Part shown: positions 26,798 through 36,861 of the stretch, one piece after another
Position numbering within the stretch: the stretch's first letter is position 1
Layout of the letters: the number at the start of each line of letters is the position of its first letter
Origin: CAYPAV01 sp964408805
GTDB taxonomy: Bacteria; Pseudomonadota; Alphaproteobacteria; UBA8366
Length of the DNA: 64,000 nucleotides
Direction of reading: 5' to 3'
Assembly (NCBI GenBank): GCA_964408805.1
Contig: CAYPAV010000005.1
Span: 62,001 to 126,000 of the forward strand
Translations under genes and position numbers: made by a program
The notes under the pieces: generated by a model
Database searches by the model: none
What the model was told of the DNA's origin: nothing
The model's input: only the letters and a program-made list of their open reading frames with translations

Positions 26798-29700
26798 TCC
26801 AGAACCACCAACAGATCCTTCGCGTCGACCTGTCGGCCCGGTTTGACGACCAAACGGGCGACCGTGCCGTCCTTCGGCGCCCGGACCGTCGTTTCCATCT
26901 TCATCGCTTCCAGGGTTATCAGAACATCACCGGATTTGACCATCGCTCCCTCGGCGACGGCGATGGTGGTCACGACGCCCGGCATCGGGGCGGGGACATG
27001 GTCGGGATTGTCCTTCTCGGCCTTCTCGTTCACGGAAACGCTCGGGGCCAAGGCGCGGTCCGGCACCTTAATCCGCCGGGGCTGTCCGTTCAGTTCGAAG
27101 AAGACCTCGCGCTGGCCGTCCTCGCCGGCCTCGCCGACCGTGAGAAACCGGATCACCAAAGTCTTACCCCGATCGATATCGACGGTAATCTCCTGGCCCG
27201 GCTGCATGCCGTAAAAGAAGACCGGTGTCGGCAGGCGGTCGACACGACCATGGGCCCGCCGATGCTTCGCGAACTCCGCGAAGACGGCCGGATACATCAA
27301 ATGCGAGGCAAGGTCCCAATCCGAAATCCGGCGCCCGGCCGCCTGTTCCGCCTCGGTGCGCTCCGCCGCCAAATCGGCGGCCGGCATGGTCGCGGCCGGA
27401 CGATCGACAATCGGCGCCTCGCCGCCGAGCACTTTCCGTTGCAGCGCCGTCGGCCAACCGCCGGGCGGTTGGCCAAGATCGCCCCGCATCAAGGCGATCA
27501 CCGATTCCGGGAAGGCGACTTCGTGGTCGGGATCGAGCACGTCCTCGGCCGATAGCCCGCTTGAGACCATATAAAGCGCCAGATCGCCGACCACCTTGGA
27601 GGTCGGCGTGACCTTGACGATATCGCCGAACATGGCATTCACCTCGGCATAGGTACGCGCCACTTCGTGCCAGCGCTCTTCCAGACCCATGGCGCGCGCC
27701 TGCTCCTTCAAATTGGTGAACTGGCCGCCCGGCATCTCGTGGAGATAGACCTCGGAGGCGCCCCAGCGAAGGTCGCTTTCGAAGGCCCCATAGTTGCGCC
27801 GTACCGCTTCCCAGTAGTCGGAGAAGGCGCGGATCGTCTTGGGATCGAGGCCGGTGTCACGTTTCCCGTCCCGAAGCGCCATCGCGATCGACCCCAGATT
27901 CGGTTGCGAGGTAAGGCCCGAGAGGCTGTCCATCGCCGCATCGACCGCATCGACCCCTGCCTCCGCGGCAGCCAGGATCGAAGCGGCGGCGGCGCCGCTG
28001 GTGTCATGGGTATGGAAATGCACCGGCAGCCCGGTCTCCCGCTTCAGGGCATCGACCAACAGGCGGGCCGCGTCGGGGCGGCAGACGCCTGCCATGTCCT
28101 TGAGCCCCAGGATATGAGCGCCCGTCGCCTTCAATTCCCGCGCCAAACCGACGTAATAGTCGAGATCGTATTTCGACCGCGCCGGGTCGAGCATATCGCC
28201 GGTATAGCAAATCGCGGCTTCGCAGAGGCGACCGGTCTCGAGGACATACTCGATCGACATCTTCATGTTCTCGACCCAATTCAGGGCGTCGAACACGCGA
28301 AACAAATCGACCCCGCCCGCTGCCGCGCGATCGACAAAGAATTTGACGACGTTGTCCGGATAGTTGGTGTAGCCGACCGCGTTGGAGGCGCGGAGGAGCA
28401 TCTGCAGCAGGATGTTCGGCACCTGACGGCGGAGGTCGGCGAGGCGATCCCAGGAATCTTCCTTGAGGAAACGCATGGCGACGTCGAAGGTCGCCCCGCC
28501 CCAACATTCGAGCGAGAACAGCCCGGAGAGATCGCGCGCATAGGCATCCGCGACCGAGACCATGTCGAAGGACCGCATCCGGGTCGCGAGCAGGGATTGA
28601 TGCGCGTCGCGCATCGTCGTGTCGGTCACCAGGACACGCTCCTGGTCGAGCATCCATTGCGCGAATCCCTCAGCACCCAGCTCGTCCAGCAAGTCCTTGG
28701 TGCCGGAGGGAGTTTCGCCCGCCGAACCGGTTGGAACGACGGGTGCGGGCCCCGGAACGGGGAGTGGGCGGCCCTCGACCTCCGGGTTGCCGTTGACGGT
28801 CACCTCGGCGATGAAGCGGAGTAACCGTGTCGCCCGGTCGCGCCGGCGAGGGAAGGCAAAGAGCTCGGGCGTCTCGTCGATGAACCGCGTCGTATAGTCG
28901 CCGGCGAGAAATCGCGGGTGGTTGATCAAGCTTTCCAGGAAAACCAAATTGGTGGCGACCCCGCGAATGCGAAACTCGCGGAGTGCCCGATCCATCCGCC
29001 GAACCACCGCATCCGGCGACGGCGCCCAGGCGGTCACCTTTTCCAACAATGAGTCGTAATAGCGCGTGATGATAGCGCCGGAATAGGCGGTCCCGCCGTC
29101 GAGCCGGATACCGAAACCCGTGGCGCCTCGATAGGCGGTGATACGGCCGTAGTCGGGCAGGAAATTCTCCTCCGGGTCCTCGGTGGTGATACGGCATTGC
29201 ATGGCGTGACCGTGGAGCCGGATATCCGCCTGCTCCGGCACGCCCGAGGTTTCCAGATCGCCGATCCGCGCGCCCTCCGCAATTCGAATCTGCGCCTTCA
29301 CGATATCGATCCCGGTGACTTCCTCGGTCACCGTATGCTCGACCTGAATTCGGGGATTGACCTCGATGAAATAGAACGCGCCGCTGTCGCGATCCATTAG
29401 GAATTCGACGGTTCCGGCGTTCACGTAGCCCGCATGGTCGGCTATCCGGAGACCGGCCCGGCAGACGGCGTCTCGCCGGTCGTCGTCCAGATAGGGGGCG
29501 GGGGCCCGCTCGATGACCTTTTGGTTGCGGCGTTGCATGGTGCAGTCGCGCTCGAAGAGATGAACCCGCCGACCGTGTGCGTCGCCGAGCACCTGGACCT
29601 CGACGTGGCGCGCTTGGGCGACCAGTTTCTCCAGATAAACCTCGCCATTGCCGAACGCCGCCTCGGCCTCGCGCCGGCCCGCCTCGACCTGCTCTTGAAG

Positions 29701-30240
29701 TTCGGCCGCGGTCTCGATCACCCTCATGCCGCGGCCCCCGCCGCCCCAGCTCGCCTTCAGCATGACCGGAAATCCGACGGCCTCGGCCAGGCGCGCGATC
29801 TCGGCCGGATCTTCCGGCAAGGGTGTCGTCGCCGGCATTACCGGTACCCCCGCCGCCTCCGCGAGGTTTCGGGCCGAGACCTTGTTGCCGAGTGCCCGCA
29901 TGACATCGGGCGGCGGCCCGACGAAGATCAAACCGGCCGCGGCACAGGCCTCGGCGAAATCGGCATTCTCGGAGAGGAACCCATAGCCCGGATGGATCGC
30001 GTCGACCCCGGCCGCCAATGCGATGCGGATGATCTCCTCGACCGAGAGATAGGCCGCGATCGGCCCCATCCCCTCGCCGATCAGATAACTTTCATCGGCC
30101 TTGAATCGATGGAGGCCATATCTGTCCTCCTCGGCGTAGACGGCCACTGTGCCGATACCGAGTTCGGTCGCGGCGCGCATGACGCGAATGGCGATCTCGC
30201 TTCGATTGGCCACCAACAACTTGCGGATCGACTTCGGCAT
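26794..30240 (-). CDS. pyc: Pyruvate carboxylase
   Basis: Start at MPKSIRKLLVANRSEIAIR (1148 residues), the usual length for the single-chain form. The N-terminal biotin carboxylase domain (1-450) has an ATP-grasp signature (WGGGGRGMRVI) and EVNPRIQVEHTVTEE. A carboxyltransferase domain (about 530-830) begins DTTMRDAHQSLLATRMR and has a Lys/His metal-centre motif HFHTHDTSGAA. The biotinyl domain ends with EAMKMET (biotinyl Lys near 1113). It carboxylates pyruvate to oxaloacetate using ATP and bicarbonate, feeding the TCA cycle during growth on acids or sugars. Confidence 0.97.
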   Translation of the reverse strand: MPKSIRKLLVANRSEIAIRVMRAATELGIGTVAVYAEEDRYGLHRFKADESYLIGEGMGPIAAYLSVEEIIRIALAAGVDAIHPGYGFLSENADFAEACAAAGLIFVGPPPDVMRALGNKVSARNLAEAAGVPVMPATTPLPEDPAEIARLAEAVGFPVMLKASWGGGGRGMRVIETAAELQEQVEAGRREAEAAFGNGEVYLEKLVAQARHVEVQVLGDAHGRRVHLFERDCTMQRRNQKVIERAPAPYLDDDRRDAVCRAGLRIADHAGYVNAGTVEFLMDRDSGAFYFIEVNPRIQVEHTVTEEVTGIDIVKAQIRIAEGARIGDLETSGVPEQADIRLHGHAMQCRITTEDPEENFLPDYGRITAYRGATGFGIRLDGGTAYSGAIITRYYDSLLEKVTAWAPSPDAVVRRMDRALREFRIRGVATNLVFLESLINHPRFLAGDYTTRFIDETPELFAFPRRRDRATRLLRFIAEVTVNGNPEVEGRPLPVPGPAPVVPTGSAGETPSGTKDLLDELGAEGFAQWMLDQERVLVTDTTMRDAHQSLLATRMRSFDMVSVADAYARDLSGLFSLECWGGATFDVAMRFLKEDSWDRLADLRRQVPNILLQMLLRASNAVGYTNYPDNVVKFFVDRAAAGGVDLFRVFDALNWVENMKMSIEYVLETGRLCEAAICYTGDMLDPARSKYDLDYYVGLARELKATGAHILGLKDMAGVCRPDAARLLVDALKRETGLPVHFHTHDTSGAAAASILAAAEAGVDAVDAAMDSLSGLTSQPNLGSIAMALRDGKRDTGLDPKTIRAFSDYWEAVRRNYGAFESDLRWGASEVYLHEMPGGQFTNLKEQARAMGLEERWHEVARTYAEVNAMFGDIVKVTPTSKVVGDLALYMVSSGLSAEDVLDPDHEVAFPESVIALMRGDLGQPPGGWPTALQRKVLGGEAPIVDRPAATMPAADLAAERTEAEQAAGRRISDWDLASHLMYPAVFAEFAKHRRAHGRVDRLPTPVFFYGMQPGQEITVDIDRGKTLVIRFLTVGEAGEDGQREVFFELNGQPRRIKVPDRALAPSVSVNEKAEKDNPDHVPAPMPGVVTTIAVAEGAMVKSGDVLITLEAMKMETTVRAPKDGTVARLVVKPGRQVDAKDLLVVLD

Positions 30241-30376
30241 CGTCCCTTCCTCTCCCACCATGACCTTCGTCTATCGTGGGCCTCATTACTCCTGTATCGA
30301 CGAATCTTCGAATCGATCTCAATGATAACCGGCCACGGGCACATCTGCCATCGGGGCGGCAATCAACTCCCGATCC

Positions 30377-32764
30377 CTATGTTGGGAATGTCACGGTGAC
30401 GGTCGTCCCCTTCCCGACCTCGCTTTCGATCGCGAGTTCGCCGCCATGCGCCTCCACGAGCGATTTGACGATGGACAATCCGAGGCCCGTACCGGTTTGG
30501 GTGAGATGCGGATCGGAATACGTCTGATAGAACGGCTCGGCGATATTCGGCAGTTTGTCGGAAGGAATTCCGATGCCGGAATCGCTCACGCGGATCGACA
30601 TTTCTTGATCCCCCGCCGTCGCGGTGACCACGATCTCTCCGTCCCGGTCCGTGAACTTGATGGCATTGGAAAGAAGGTTGAGGGCAATCTGCGTGACGGA
30701 TCGTCTGTCGCCGTAGAGCGGCGGGCAGTCCTCCGGCACTTCCAATGACAACCGGATTCCACCCTCATTGGCCGCTTGCTCGACATTCTTGATGCAGTTC
30801 CCGAGCAAATCCTCGATTTCGATATTTTCCTCGGTCAGGAATCGCTTGCCGGCCTCGATGGCCGAGATGTCCAGGATATCGTTGATCAGCTCCAGCATCA
30901 GTTCGCCGCTTTCATGGATGTCGTTCGCATACTCCTCGTAGTTCTTGGCGCCGAGCGGGCCGAAATATTGTGCACGCATCATCTCGCTGAAGCCCAAGAT
31001 CGCGTTCAGAGGTGTCCGAAAATCGTGACTCATGGTGGCTAGAAACTCTGACTTCGCCTGATTCGCCTGTTCGGCTTCTTGGAGGGCCTTGTCGCGATCC
31101 GCCTCTATACGCCTTTGTTCGGTAAAGTCGGCCCCCGTGCCGCGATAGCCCAGGAACCTCCCGTCATCGCCGAACACCGGTTGGCCGCTGACGCTGACGG
31201 TCAATTCGCTTCCATCCGACCTCGTTTGGCTGAACCGGAAATCACGAAATGGCCGATGATTTTGGAGGTCGTCGAGGTGCCGGCGCCATTTTCCATCGTT
31301 GGTATCCTCCGTCGTAATTTCATCGCGTGTCTTGCCGAGATTGACCGCCGGGTCGAATCCGGTGACGTCGAAGTTCCGCTCGGAAAAATAGGTGAAACGA
31401 AAATGCTCATCCGTTTCGTACAACCAGTCCGAGGCTGATTCGGCGAAGTCCCGGAACCGCGCTTCGCTGCGTGCGAGTGCTTCACGAGCGTGAACTTGCT
31501 CAGACAGGTCGACGCTCGCCGAGCCGACCTTGATGATCTTGCCCTGTTGATCGTATATGGGAAACTTGGTGATGTTGACGGTATGGATGCGACCATCGGC
31601 GAAGGGACGCTCCACTTGCCGCGTTTGCGTCTTCCCGGCGCTCAAAACTTCCATTTCCTGGGAATTCATAAACGCGGCTTCTTCGTCGGATTGGAAGTCC
31701 TCGATCTCGTCGGATCTGTGATTGACCATGGTTCCGGGCTTGAAGCCATACCAATCCAAATAGGTGCCGTTCGCGCGTTCAATGACGTGGTTCGCGTTCT
31801 TTATCAGCAGACCGACCGGAATATTTTCGATGATGGAATTGAGCAGGGATTCGCTTTCGTTCAGCGCCCGGTTCAAGCGCAGGACCGATCGATAGCGCCA
31901 GGCCGCCATGGCGACGAGAGCGATGACAAATATCCCGCCCATGACCCAGGCAACAACGGCAGCAGTCCAGAACGGTTCTGGCGCGCCGTACCATTTGCCG
32001 TAGATTCGCCGATAGGCCGGCGTGTCCACGAAGTCCTTCACCGCCTTGTTTAGCGCCACGAAGAGTTCGCGTTCGCTCCGCTGTATCCGGATCGCCCGCT
32101 TTATCTCCCTAAGGGGTTTCCCGACCGCCTTGATATGATGCGCGACGCCCGCCTTCCGCGCGATGCTAAGCATCACCGGTCGCGGAAAAACCAAGGCGTC
32201 CTGGTGACCGGACAGCAGGTTGAAGAGCGCCGTGGGAGCATCGCGATGGACCACCGCGGTGATATCCGACCTCGACCTCAGCAGCTTTTCACTGACATTG
32301 TTCCTGACCACCGCGACTTTTCGGCCGATTAGATCTTCTAAACCGCTTATATCGTGGGTTTCGTGACGGACGAAAATCGAGACGACAAAGGTCTCGACCG
32401 GTTCGGTGAAGAAAAATCCGGACGCGCGATCGGCGGTGATGCCGCTGTTGGGAACGATCTGCGCCTTGCCCTTCCGCATGGTTTCGCTGACGTCCGAAAA
32501 TGTATCGAGCACCAAATATTGGACTTTCACCCCCGCGCGCCTGGCGATCTCCGCCATCACGTCGATGGCGAAACCCGTGGGTTTTCCGTTCTCATCGGTG
32601 CTGTATTGCGGTGGCCACCATCGCGGCACCGCGGCGACAATTGTCGGGCGAGGTTTCTTCGGTGCTGCCCCGGCTGAAGCACTGGAGTTGCCCCACGTCA
32701 TCGCCGACGCGACGAAGACCTGCGCGCAAAACCCGAAAAGTATGCCCTTCGACAATCGATTCAT
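30377..32764 (-). CDS. Hybrid-input sensor histidine kinase (solute-binding domain + PAS)
   Basis: 795 residues. A signal peptide is followed by an extracytoplasmic ABC-type solute-binding domain (about 40-265: TIVAAVPRWWPPQY, GFAIDVMAEIARRAG), one membrane helix (about 270-292), two PAS domains (310-425 and 440-560), a HisKA domain with phospho-acceptor His near 579 (MSHDFRTPLNAIL), and a HATPase domain with NLLSNAIKF and TGTGLGLSIVKSL. A bound amino acid or other small ligand probably triggers autophosphorylation. No cognate response regulator is adjacent, so it is an orphan kinase in this window. Confidence 0.9.
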   Translation of the reverse strand: MNRLSKGILFGFCAQVFVASAMTWGNSSASAGAAPKKPRPTIVAAVPRWWPPQYSTDENGKPTGFAIDVMAEIARRAGVKVQYLVLDTFSDVSETMRKGKAQIVPNSGITADRASGFFFTEPVETFVVSIFVRHETHDISGLEDLIGRKVAVVRNNVSEKLLRSRSDITAVVHRDAPTALFNLLSGHQDALVFPRPVMLSIARKAGVAHHIKAVGKPLREIKRAIRIQRSERELFVALNKAVKDFVDTPAYRRIYGKWYGAPEPFWTAAVVAWVMGGIFVIALVAMAAWRYRSVLRLNRALNESESLLNSIIENIPVGLLIKNANHVIERANGTYLDWYGFKPGTMVNHRSDEIEDFQSDEEAAFMNSQEMEVLSAGKTQTRQVERPFADGRIHTVNITKFPIYDQQGKIIKVGSASVDLSEQVHAREALARSEARFRDFAESASDWLYETDEHFRFTYFSERNFDVTGFDPAVNLGKTRDEITTEDTNDGKWRRHLDDLQNHRPFRDFRFSQTRSDGSELTVSVSGQPVFGDDGRFLGYRGTGADFTEQRRIEADRDKALQEAEQANQAKSEFLATMSHDFRTPLNAILGFSEMMRAQYFGPLGAKNYEEYANDIHESGELMLELINDILDISAIEAGKRFLTEENIEIEDLLGNCIKNVEQAANEGGIRLSLEVPEDCPPLYGDRRSVTQIALNLLSNAIKFTDRDGEIVVTATAGDQEMSIRVSDSGIGIPSDKLPNIAEPFYQTYSDPHLTQTGTGLGLSIVKSLVEAHGGELAIESEVGKGTTVTVTFPT

Positions 32765-33018
32765 GGCGCCCGTTCTTGCCGATAATCAGCTTCGGCGGCT
32801 TCGTGAACTTGCGAGACAACGGATCGATATTGGTTAACGGCAACCCTTTGGAGTGTCCGAGAAATGTCTTAAGACTTCGTTATGAACGGGCGCCAATTCT
32901 GCTTTATGCCGGTTCGCCCGTTCCGACGCGATGGCGATGAAACAATCCGGCGGTCTCCGTCCATCGGTCCCCTGCACCATCACGCGAATGATGCCATATT
33001 GGTGAGAGGAGGCTGGCC

Positions 33019-34620
33019 ATGACCGACGCGATCCCGACACGCGAGGAATGCGTGCTCCGCTATGTCCTCGACGCCAAGACCCAGGCGGCGCCCAAGGCGG
33101 TCTTCGCCAAATTCGAGGATGGGGAGGTCTGGACCTATGCCGAGATGCGCGCGCGAACGCGGCGTCTGGGCGCGGCCCTGCAGGCGCTCCGCATCGGCGA
33201 AGGCGATCATGTCGTCGTTTGGCTGCCAAACGGAAAACCGGCGCTCGAGGCCTATTTCGCGATTGGCTATATCGGTGCCGTCTATGTCCCGGTCAATACC
33301 GCCTATCGCGGCGATCTATTGGCGCACGTACTCGACAATTCGGATGCCAGGCTGATCATCGCCCATCCCGACCTCATCCCCCGCCTCCGCGAGGTCGAGA
33401 CGGCGGCGCTGGAGACGGTAGTGAGCACGGGGCCCGAGGCGGTACCCGTCGAGGGATTGGAATCCCTCCCTTACGAGGCGGTGTTGACAGGGGCGGGCAG
33501 GCTTCGCGAACTAACCCGCGAGATCGAACCCTGGGACACCCAGGCCGTTATCTACACCTCCGGCACCACCGGCCCCTCGAAGGGCGTCCTGTCATCCTAT
33601 CTCCACAACTACGCGGGCATGCACGAGGAAATCTGGATCTGTGTCGGGGCCGACGACCGCTACATGATCAACATGCCGATGTTCCATATCGGCGGCTGTT
33701 TCATCGTCAATGCGATGCTCTGCCGCGGCGCCTCGATCGCGATGACGGAGGGATTTCGGACGGACAGCTTCTGGCAAATTGCGCGGGACACCGAAAGCAC
33801 CGTCGTCTTCCTGCTCGGCGCCATGACCACATTCCTGCTGAAGGCGCCCGCGACAGACGACGATAAGGACCATCCGCTGAAGACCGTCTTCATCGTGCCC
33901 TTTACCGAGGACGCGATCGGTTTCGGCGGGCGCTTCGGCGTCGACACCTACACTATCTTCAACATGACCGAAATCTCGACCCCGCTGATCTCGCCGCCGA
34001 ACCCGACCGAGGCCGGCTATTGCGGCAGGGCCCGGGACGGGGTGACCCTCCGCGTCGTCGACGAGAACGACATCGAGGTACCGCCCGGCACCATCGGCCA
34101 GCTGATCATCCGCACCGACCAGCCCTGGGCGATGAACCACGGCTATTACAACAACCCGGCCGCGACGGTCGAGGCCTGGCGGAACGGCTGGTTCCACACC
34201 GGTGATGCGTTCCGCATGAACGAGGCGGGAGAGTTTTTCTATGTGGACCGGTTAAAGGACGCGATCCGCCGGCGTGGCGAGAATATTTCCTCGATCGAGG
34301 TCGAGACCCAGGTCAACGCGCATCCCGCGGTACAGGAAAGCGCCGCCGTTGCGGTGCCGAGCGAATTCGGCGAGGACGAGGTTCTGGTCATCCTCGCCCC
34401 GAAGCCGGGCCAATCGGTCGAGCCCGCCGAATTGATCGAGTTCCTGATCCCCCGCATGGCGCACTTCATGGTCCCCCGCTACATCCGTATCATGGACGAG
34501 TTGCCGAAGACGCCGACCACGAAGGTTCAGAAGGCGCCGCTTCGCGCAGAAGGTCTGACCGTCGACACCTGGGACCGCGAGGCGGCCGGGCTCAAGGTCA
34601 AGGCGGCGCGATTGAGTTGA
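33019..34620 (+). CDS. AMP-forming acyl-CoA synthetase (CaiC-like)
   Basis: 533 residues. The adenylate-forming motif YTSGTTGPSKGVLSSY is near residues 179-194, with the second conserved segment NMTEISTPL, GYCGRARDGV, and the C-terminal RRRGENISSIEVE hinge and Lys (PKTPTTKVQKAPL) that catalyses adenylation. The closest patterns are crotonobetaine/carnitine-CoA ligases and other short-chain acid ligases. It activates a carboxylic acid as acyl-CoA via an acyl-AMP. Substrate unknown. A nitronate monooxygenase gene follows 100 bases downstream. Confidence 0.9.
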   Translation: MTDAIPTREECVLRYVLDAKTQAAPKAVFAKFEDGEVWTYAEMRARTRRLGAALQALRIGEGDHVVVWLPNGKPALEAYFAIGYIGAVYVPVNTAYRGDLLAHVLDNSDARLIIAHPDLIPRLREVETAALETVVSTGPEAVPVEGLESLPYEAVLTGAGRLRELTREIEPWDTQAVIYTSGTTGPSKGVLSSYLHNYAGMHEEIWICVGADDRYMINMPMFHIGGCFIVNAMLCRGASIAMTEGFRTDSFWQIARDTESTVVFLLGAMTTFLLKAPATDDDKDHPLKTVFIVPFTEDAIGFGGRFGVDTYTIFNMTEISTPLISPPNPTEAGYCGRARDGVTLRVVDENDIEVPPGTIGQLIIRTDQPWAMNHGYYNNPAATVEAWRNGWFHTGDAFRMNEAGEFFYVDRLKDAIRRRGENISSIEVETQVNAHPAVQESAAVAVPSEFGEDEVLVILAPKPGQSVEPAELIEFLIPRMAHFMVPRYIRIMDELPKTPTTKVQKAPLRAEGLTVDTWDREAAGLKVKAARLS

Positions 34621-34720
34621 CGTGCCGGGCCATGGCGCACCTCGCCGATTCAAGGGTTTCAATTGCCGGGACGGCCCCGTAAGTTCCCGGCCGATTTCCA
34701 CCCCTTCCAGGGAGTAGCAG

Positions 34721-35833
34721 ATGAAAAGTCGGATGTGCGATATGTTCGGCATCGAATTGCCGATCTTCGCCTTTTCCCATTGCCGCGACGTCGTGGTCGA
34801 GGTCTCGAAAGCGGGCGGCATGGGCGTCCTCGGCATGGCCCGCATGAACCCGGAACGAGTCGAGGAGGAGCTCGCCTGGATCGACGACCATATCGAAGGC
34901 AAGCCCTACGGCATCGACGTCCTGATGCCGAGCCGTTTCGACGACACCAGCGACATGAAGCTCGACCCGGATCAATTGCTCCCCAAAGAGCATGTCGATT
35001 TCGTCCGCGACATGCTGGACCAAGCGGGTATCCCGGAACTGCCGGAAGCGGAGGCGGCGGCGCTCAAGCGCGAGATCGTGAAGGGCATCAACTTCACGCC
35101 CGGCGAGAGCCTGGCGATGGTCGAGACGGCGCTCAAGCACCCCATCAAACTGATCGTCAACGCGCTGGGCTCGCCGCCGCCGGAACTGGTCGAGCGCGCC
35201 AAGGCCCGCGGCATCAAGCTCGGCGCCTTGGCCGGCAAGCCGAAGCACGCACTCCGCCATCGCGACGCCGGCTGCGATTTCGTGGTCGCCGTCGGCACCG
35301 AGGCGGGCGGACATACGGGCGATATCTCCTCGATGGTGCTGTGGCCCAGCATCGTCGATGCGGTGGCGCCGATGCCGGTGCTGGGGGCGGGCGGCGTCGG
35401 CCGCGGCCGCCAGCTGGCCGCCGCCCTGGTGCTTGGCTGCGAGGGTGTCTGGACCGGATCCCTCTGGCTCAAGACGGCACAGAGCGAGGTTATCCCGGAG
35501 ATCAAGGAGAAGATGTTCGAAGCCGAGGCGAGCGACGCCATCCTAACGAAGAGTGTCACCGGCAAACCCTGCCGGACCCTCAACAACCGCTTCTCCGCCG
35601 CCTGGGAAGCGCCGGGCGCCCCGCCGACACTGCCCGCGCCGACGCAGAATTACCTCTGGTGGCAGGAGGGCCGCACCCGGGTCGAGCGCGTCCGCGCCAA
35701 GGATTTCCTGACCTATCCCGTGGGCCAGGTCGTCGGCGACATGCAGGAGGAAATCTCGGTCAAGGAGGTGGTCTACGAACTCCTGAACGAGATGATCGAC
35801 GCTCGCGAACGGCTCGACGACATGTTGGAATGA
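34721..35833 (+). CDS. Nitronate monooxygenase / 2-nitropropane dioxygenase family
   Basis: 370 residues with the TIM-barrel FMN fold: the N-terminal IELPIFAFSHCRDVV replaces the more usual P-I-x-x-a/g-P-M; GCDFVVAVGTEAGGHTGD contains the conserved His of the active site; VLGAGGVGRGRQLAAAL is the phosphate-binding loop for FMN. These enzymes oxidise alkyl nitronates; several members instead are enoyl reductases or act on other substrates. The unusual N-terminus makes the substrate uncertain. It is on the same strand as the acyl-CoA ligase and may belong to its operon. Confidence 0.85.
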   Translation: MKSRMCDMFGIELPIFAFSHCRDVVVEVSKAGGMGVLGMARMNPERVEEELAWIDDHIEGKPYGIDVLMPSRFDDTSDMKLDPDQLLPKEHVDFVRDMLDQAGIPELPEAEAAALKREIVKGINFTPGESLAMVETALKHPIKLIVNALGSPPPELVERAKARGIKLGALAGKPKHALRHRDAGCDFVVAVGTEAGGHTGDISSMVLWPSIVDAVAPMPVLGAGGVGRGRQLAAALVLGCEGVWTGSLWLKTAQSEVIPEIKEKMFEAEASDAILTKSVTGKPCRTLNNRFSAAWEAPGAPPTLPAPTQNYLWWQEGRTRVERVRAKDFLTYPVGQVVGDMQEEISVKEVVYELLNEMIDARERLDDMLE

Positions 35834-35856
35834 CGGAACGGCGTTAGGGCGATACG

Positions 35857-36792
35857 ATGCGGCAACCGGTTAATCTGCGCCGATGGGTTCGAGTGACGCT
35901 TATTGCCCTCGCCTTGCTCGTGGCGGCGGCCGCCACCGGCATTTATTTCAATCGATTTACGGATGACCGCGTCAGCGCCTTGGAGGCCGCCAAGGCCTGC
36001 GTCGATTGCGACCTGTCACTGGCGTCGATCTGGTGGGCGGATTTGCGGGAGGCCAACCTCGATGGCGCCGATTTGAGCCACGCCATGCTGTGGTGGTCCG
36101 ATCTCCGCGGCGCCTCTCTCCGGAACGCCCGACTGGCGCATGCCAGCTTGTGGTGGGGCGATCTCCGCGGCGCCGATTTTTCCGGCGCCGCGATGAAGGG
36201 GGCCTCGCTCCGACGAGCCGAAGCGCGCGGCGCAAGAATGATTGGGGTCAAGTTGAGCGCGGCCGATCTGACCCTGGCGGCTCTCCAAGACGCGAACCTG
36301 AAAGGGGCAAGCCTCGATTGGGCCGATCTGAGACGCGTCCTTTTGACCGGCGCCAATCTCCGGGGCGCCGACCTCTCCAATGCCAACCTGTTTCATGCGG
36401 ATTTCCGCGGGGCTGATTTGAGCGGCTCTAAATTGGAACATGCCAGCCTGTTCGGCACTCTCCTTTGGAAGACCAATCTGGCGGGCGCCGACATGACCGC
36501 GGCGATCTTCAACGGGTCCGACCTGCGAGACGCCGACCTGAACGGCGTCACGGCAGATGAGGGAAAATTTACCTCCGTCAATCTGTCCGGCGCCAACCTG
36601 ACCGGCGCGTCCTTCTTGAAGGCGTCGATGTGGAAGGTGGACTTCACCGGCGCCAATCTCACCGATGCCGACTTCACCGGCGCTGATCTGGATGACGTCA
36701 TCCTGGTGGATGCCATACTTTGCCGCACCAAATTTCCGGCCAAGCGACCGGACTTGACCAAGGGTCGGCGAACGCGCGCCTGCAAGCCTTGA
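35857..36792 (+). CDS. Membrane-anchored pentapeptide-repeat protein, Trp-rich first coils
   Basis: A 311-residue protein with an N-terminal membrane helix (about residues 12-29), then around 250 residues of pentapeptide repeats (A[D/N/S]LxG-type) that fold as a right-handed quadrilateral beta-helix. The helix can be read as 20-residue coils; the first three each open with a Trp-Trp pair (IWWADLREANL, LWWSDLRGASL, LWWGDLRGADF). It faces the periplasm if the helix is a signal anchor. Pentapeptide proteins can mimic DNA or act as scaffolds; an anchored, exposed one is more likely a scaffold. Ends at a short tail with Cys. Confidence 0.85.
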   Translation: MRQPVNLRRWVRVTLIALALLVAAAATGIYFNRFTDDRVSALEAAKACVDCDLSLASIWWADLREANLDGADLSHAMLWWSDLRGASLRNARLAHASLWWGDLRGADFSGAAMKGASLRRAEARGARMIGVKLSAADLTLAALQDANLKGASLDWADLRRVLLTGANLRGADLSNANLFHADFRGADLSGSKLEHASLFGTLLWKTNLAGADMTAAIFNGSDLRDADLNGVTADEGKFTSVNLSGANLTGASFLKASMWKVDFTGANLTDADFTGADLDDVILVDAILCRTKFPAKRPDLTKGRRTRACKP

Positions 36793-36861
36793 TTCAGGCG
36801 GCGCGTTTCTTCTTGACAGCGTGAGGCCCCGCGCGCTGGCATGGCGCGTATCGGAGGTCTC

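Noticed and set aside
27667..28824. Long frame antisense to pyruvate carboxylase
   Set aside because: The opposite strand encodes a full-length pyc with all domains; the antisense product has no family marks.
34663..35847. Long frame overlapping the nitronate monooxygenase gene
   Set aside because: Low complexity Arg/Gly-rich translation, typical of an off-frame reading of a GC-rich gene.
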